From Zeugodacus cucurbitae (Eukaryota; Arthropoda; Insecta; Diptera; Tephritidae): a stretch of DNA of 64,000 nucleotides. The position numbers were made by a program, and so were the translations under genes. Position 1 is the first letter of the stretch. Every line of letters starts with the position of its first letter. Of the stretch, positions 60,841-64,000 are shown one piece after another. A model generated the notes under the pieces. It made no database searches and had not been told where the DNA came from. It saw only the letters and a list, made by a program, of their open reading frames with translations. The stretch spans positions 25,109,501 to 25,173,500 of the forward strand of contig NC_071671.1 in assembly GCF_028554725.1 (NCBI RefSeq), in the 5' to 3' direction.

Positions 60841-62050
60841 ATCTGTTGCAAGTTAATATGGAAATTTTTGCGAGTATGCACTAGTTGCTAGGTGCAAAGG
60901 TGAGAATTTCATAGGCTTCAACGGGCTTGTTTGCTTGTTTGCATTTTATATGAAAGCTTAGAAGGTATCTACCCCTAAGTAGTGGGCTTTTAGGCGCTTT
61001 GAGCCGCGCACAAAGAGCTGTTTGACATTGCATGAGTGTGAGTGCATGAAAAATGCAGGAAAAAGTAAATGTTGCAAGCATAGCTGGAGGTTATATGTAT
61101 GCATAGTGGGGGTAAGTTCATACAAAGCTTTGGAACAAAAAAAGCTGTAGAGGGTTTTTACAAAAAAAAAAAAAAAAAAATGAAAAAAATACATCTCAAC
61201 GCTACCTTTAGCTAGCGGACTAATGTGGCAAGTGTCTAAAATTCATAATACACAAACAAACTGACAGTCTTTGTCACAACAACCGTTGCAAGTAAGCTTT
61301 TAAGCGTTGCTGCAAGTGTCAACTGTACAAAATACATATTTCTAAAAAAAAATGCCACAAACAACAACAGAAATGTACACCTTTGCTATACTCAGCAAAT
61401 CGCCTGGCACCTGCCACTTATTATCTATACGGTTAACCCAACTAAGTGCCCAGAAGGCGGCTGTATGAGTGCAACACACACACACACGAGCAACACATAC
61501 TTACATATAAGTTGCAAGTATGTGAGTGCCATAAACTACATTTTGCACCTGTATGTTAGTTGTTGCAACATGCGACATTTTCAGCTGTGTTGCAAGTTCT
61601 CAAGTGTTGTCTATAATAACAACTAGTTTGCCACAAACATTGTCGTGACAACAGCCAACCAAGTTGCAGTTTAGACACTACTTGAGTCCACTACTTACCA
61701 CTTATCTGTTTTGTAGTTGTTGCAACATGCTACCTCTTATGTTTTTGCTTTTTGCTTTGTGCAACATCATGTGTACTTATCAACACGTGCGACTGGAAGG
61801 TTTATAACTGTGGCACAACGTTTCTACTTTTAAATGCTTGTTGTTGTTGATACAGTTATCATCTTGCTTAGTGAGTTTATTTCACTTTGCTCTGTGTCCA
61901 ATTGCTTTGTGCGCCGCTTGGTCTTGTTGCAAGCATGTAAGTTGAAACATTAATTACCGAACAATAAACAGCAGCCACGAAGATAGCAGTAGCGGCAGTG
62001 GCACAGAATTGGGTAACCAACTTACTTGCAACATGTATGTGCTTGCAACT
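60841..62050. promoter_or_regulatory. TTGCAA-rich region
   Basis: Ten TTGCAA hexamers occur at about 60846, 61072, 61286, 61512, 61563, 61590, 61720, 61927, 62026 and 62043. Most sit inside TGTTGCAAG or GTTGCAACATG. No repeat unit explains the spacing. The function is unknown; a cluster of binding sites is one reading. Confidence 0.3.
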
Positions 62051-63189
62051 GCAACAACTCATATTTCATATTTCATATTTTTTTTTTTAATTTTTGTTGT
62101 TCTTCGAGATGTTGTTGAAAGTTTAAGTTGTTACTTAACGGTTTTACTTAACTAACGGTATATTTCGTTGTGTGACTTTCACTACATATACTCATAACGG
62201 TTGAAAAATAGTTAGTTTTCTGGGATCAGATCATATCCTCAAAGAGGGAGTACAAGTTCCAAATTAGTCTGCCTCAAGATTCATTCTCGAACGGTTCTTC
62301 AAAGCCATTGCATATTCCTTAGAACTCTTTAACTGGCCGTCGGGTCTGGTCTCAGATAAAATGAGATGTAAGTTCGCAATTTGAGTTACTTGACTTCTGA
62401 CCGGTCCTTATTGTAAGAAAAGATTAACTAATTTCTCAGAAATGAATAAATCACGGATCCACTATTAGTAATTTATTCATAGAGAAAGCTAGTCAATTCT
62501 ACATTCCCTTTATGGCTCCTTAAAGACACATCCGACGAAATTGACACTAGCTTAGCGCAGAGATCATGGTGCACCTCCAGTGACTATATCCATTGAGGGA
62601 ATCAATGATCAAAATAAAATTATATCAGCTCCATTTATGGGAACTCGTAAGCATACTGCAAAAAAGTTCTTAAATAAATTCTATAAATCTCTCTAGCAAA
62701 TGCTTAAAGTGAAATCATCGCCTTCGTCCTTTTGTCAATATGAAGTTTTTCGAGGAAAATGTTATTTCAGGACTTTGTTTGGGACCGTTAATATTACTAT
62801 TTATAGATTTCATCAGAAATGCCTCCTCTCATATCTCCGCCAAGATCCGTTGGAACAAGTCATGAGCTCTCCCATATTACCCTCAACAAATACCGCATCT
62901 GATACCATGATAAGGTCTGCTGGTCTACTAACTTTTTGAATACAGAATATAGAACAGAGACTAAGCACTAAGATAAAGTGATTAGAAATAAATAATGCGT
63001 CACGGTTGTGGTGTTCTTATCGACATCAGCATTTGTGATGAGTAGTATGGGTATTATTTTTGAGGACTACAGCTGAGCTAGCTTAGTAGTTGACAGTCAA
63101 CCCAGAATTCATTGGCAAAAATCTGAACTGTAGGATCAGTCAGGAACTTATTAGGAGGCGGCATTAGAACTTGAGAGCAACTATAGAAA
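62051..63189. other. intergenic sequence
   Basis: No gene supported. Poly-T run near 62080. Confidence 0.5.
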
Positions 63190-63310
63190 CTATCTATTTG
63201 TTGGATAAAATCAGGTTCGATTCCCCACTTAGGAATAACTGCTTGTGTTGATTTGGTTTCATGAATGTCTGTTTTTGCTTTTTATAGAATTAAATGTCTT
63301 CCTTTCGGTG
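63190..63310 (+). repeat. possible tRNA-derived SINE remnant
   Basis: AGGTTCGATTCCCCA at about 63211 resembles a pol III B box. It is followed by GTCTGTTTTTGCTTTTTATAGA, which resembles the tail seen after the B box at 19857 (TTTTTCTGCTATAAAAAGA). No A box is clear and no target duplications are visible. Confidence 0.25.
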
Positions 63311-63856
63311 TTACAGAGGGCGCTTAGTTTCGTTCGTTTTATTTCAATCGCATTTTTGACAGGTCTACTTATGTAACAACGTTGTATTATAGGTCGGAAT
63401 GAGAGAAACATCTAGTTCCCGCTTTGAAATTAGTTCACAGAAAATTTCTTAGTCATCTCAATATCTTGGAAATGCAGAATCGAGCAAGATCTAAAGCTAG
63501 AGGTTCAAGTTTGAACACTGGAGTCAGTTTCACTTGTTAGAACCTTCAGCGATACTTTCTGAAAGAAGGCTTAAGCTTCTGCCTCGAATATCTGCCTTCA
63601 TTTGGGTCATTGGGGAGATGACTTTAAAGAGCTCCAAAATAATCTTAAATTTTAGTAAGCCGTATATAATTTTCAAGTATTTTCATGATATTTTCAAGTA
63701 AATCAAATACTCTCAGATAGTGTTCACCATAACCTCAAACAAATTTTGACACATTTGCTTGCAACAAAGAAAAAATTACGAAATCAACAACAAAATTACC
63801 ACAAACCGAACGCAGAGGTGGCTGGAGAAAAATGAGAACGTGCGCCTGTCAACGGC
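63311..63856. other. intergenic sequence
   Basis: Nothing recognised up to the repeat junction at 63856/63857. Confidence 0.5.
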
Positions 63857-64000
63857 AAATAGTTAAGATATTTAAATATATTATTTACTACTCCAAAAAA
63901 TTATTATTATTCAAAATAAGTGGAACAACAAGGCGGCGGGCCCGATGGATTACCGGCCGAGCTATTAAAATACGGCGGCGAAGAGCTGATAAGGTGCATG
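63857..64000 (+). mobile_element. start of second copy of truncated RTE LINE, cut by window edge
   Basis: The last 144 bases are identical to 58495-58638, including about 65 bases that lie outside the LINE. The LINE-coding part encodes NNKAAGPDGLPAELLKYGG and then runs off the window. Confidence 0.95.

Noticed and set aside
1..64000. CRISPR arrays, bacterial operons or viral insertions
   Set aside because: The tandem repeats present (31, 43, 138, 150 and 152 bp) lack the repeat-spacer pattern. All foreign-looking coding fragments are LINE, mariner, Helitron or an unassigned DNA transposon; no envelope or capsid genes were seen.

Overview
This window looks like nuclear DNA of a higher fly (Brachycera), most likely a tephritid fruit fly. 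The evidence is AT-rich intergenic sequence with many CA/GT and CAA runs, spliced genes with small introns (70 to 80 bases), an alpha-catenin very close to the Drosophila protein as I remember it, and an abundant 'GTAAGGAAGGGCTAAG' interspersed element at 4.2 kb of the kind I associate with tephritid genomes. The family assignment is from memory of repeat content, not from a search. There are no bacterial features, CRISPR arrays, rRNA genes or tRNA genes I would defend.

Three protein genes are well supported, all on the minus strand. The clearest is alpha-catenin (53545-56283), an uninterrupted 912-codon reading frame. The other two form a tandem pair of paralogues that I assembled by hand from four exons each: copy A (45498 to 40008, 506 aa) and copy B (37033 to 35148, 415 aa). 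Both have intron phases 1, 1, 2 and a third coding exon of exactly 124 bases. They carry PxxY motifs and a shared RRGLGGAYW motif, which suggests a sperm-tail or ciliary microtubule protein. A weaker fourth candidate lies at 8778-9482 on the minus strand.

The rest is mostly transposon debris and local duplications. At least four damaged copies of one RTE-type LINE are present: 0.86-1.65 kb and 1.94-2.35 kb on minus; 13.74-16.16 kb, 21.39-22.14 kb and 58.56-60.0 kb on plus, where the two middle pieces could belong to one copy; and a stub at the right edge. There are also two dead mariners (6.69-7.13 and 37.83-38.66 kb, minus), the 3' end of an RNase H-bearing LINE (29.3-29.66 kb), a short TIR element just upstream of alpha-catenin (56.58-56.91 kb), and possible tRNA-derived SINE remnants.

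The most striking locus is intron 2 of paralogue A (44670-41154). It is 3.5 kb long, against 70 bases in paralogue B. It contains an array of about 152-bp repeats, inside which sits a DNA transposon with 36-bp perfect terminal inverted repeats and an apparent ATAT target duplication. Inside that transposon's coding exon sits a 1.38-kb Helitron deletion derivative. The insertion boundaries can be read to the base, because removing the Helitron rejoins the host reading frame across an A^T dinucleotide.

Other non-genic structures include a 31-bp minisatellite of about 17 units (32.94-33.45 kb), several diverged tandem duplications of 43 to 200 bp, a duplicated cluster of CAGCTG E-boxes (23.6-23.85 kb), a 1.2-kb cluster of ten TTGCAA sites (60.85-62.05 kb), and an exact 144-bp repeat at 58495 and 63857 that implies a 5362-bp tandem duplication or an assembly artefact at the right edge.
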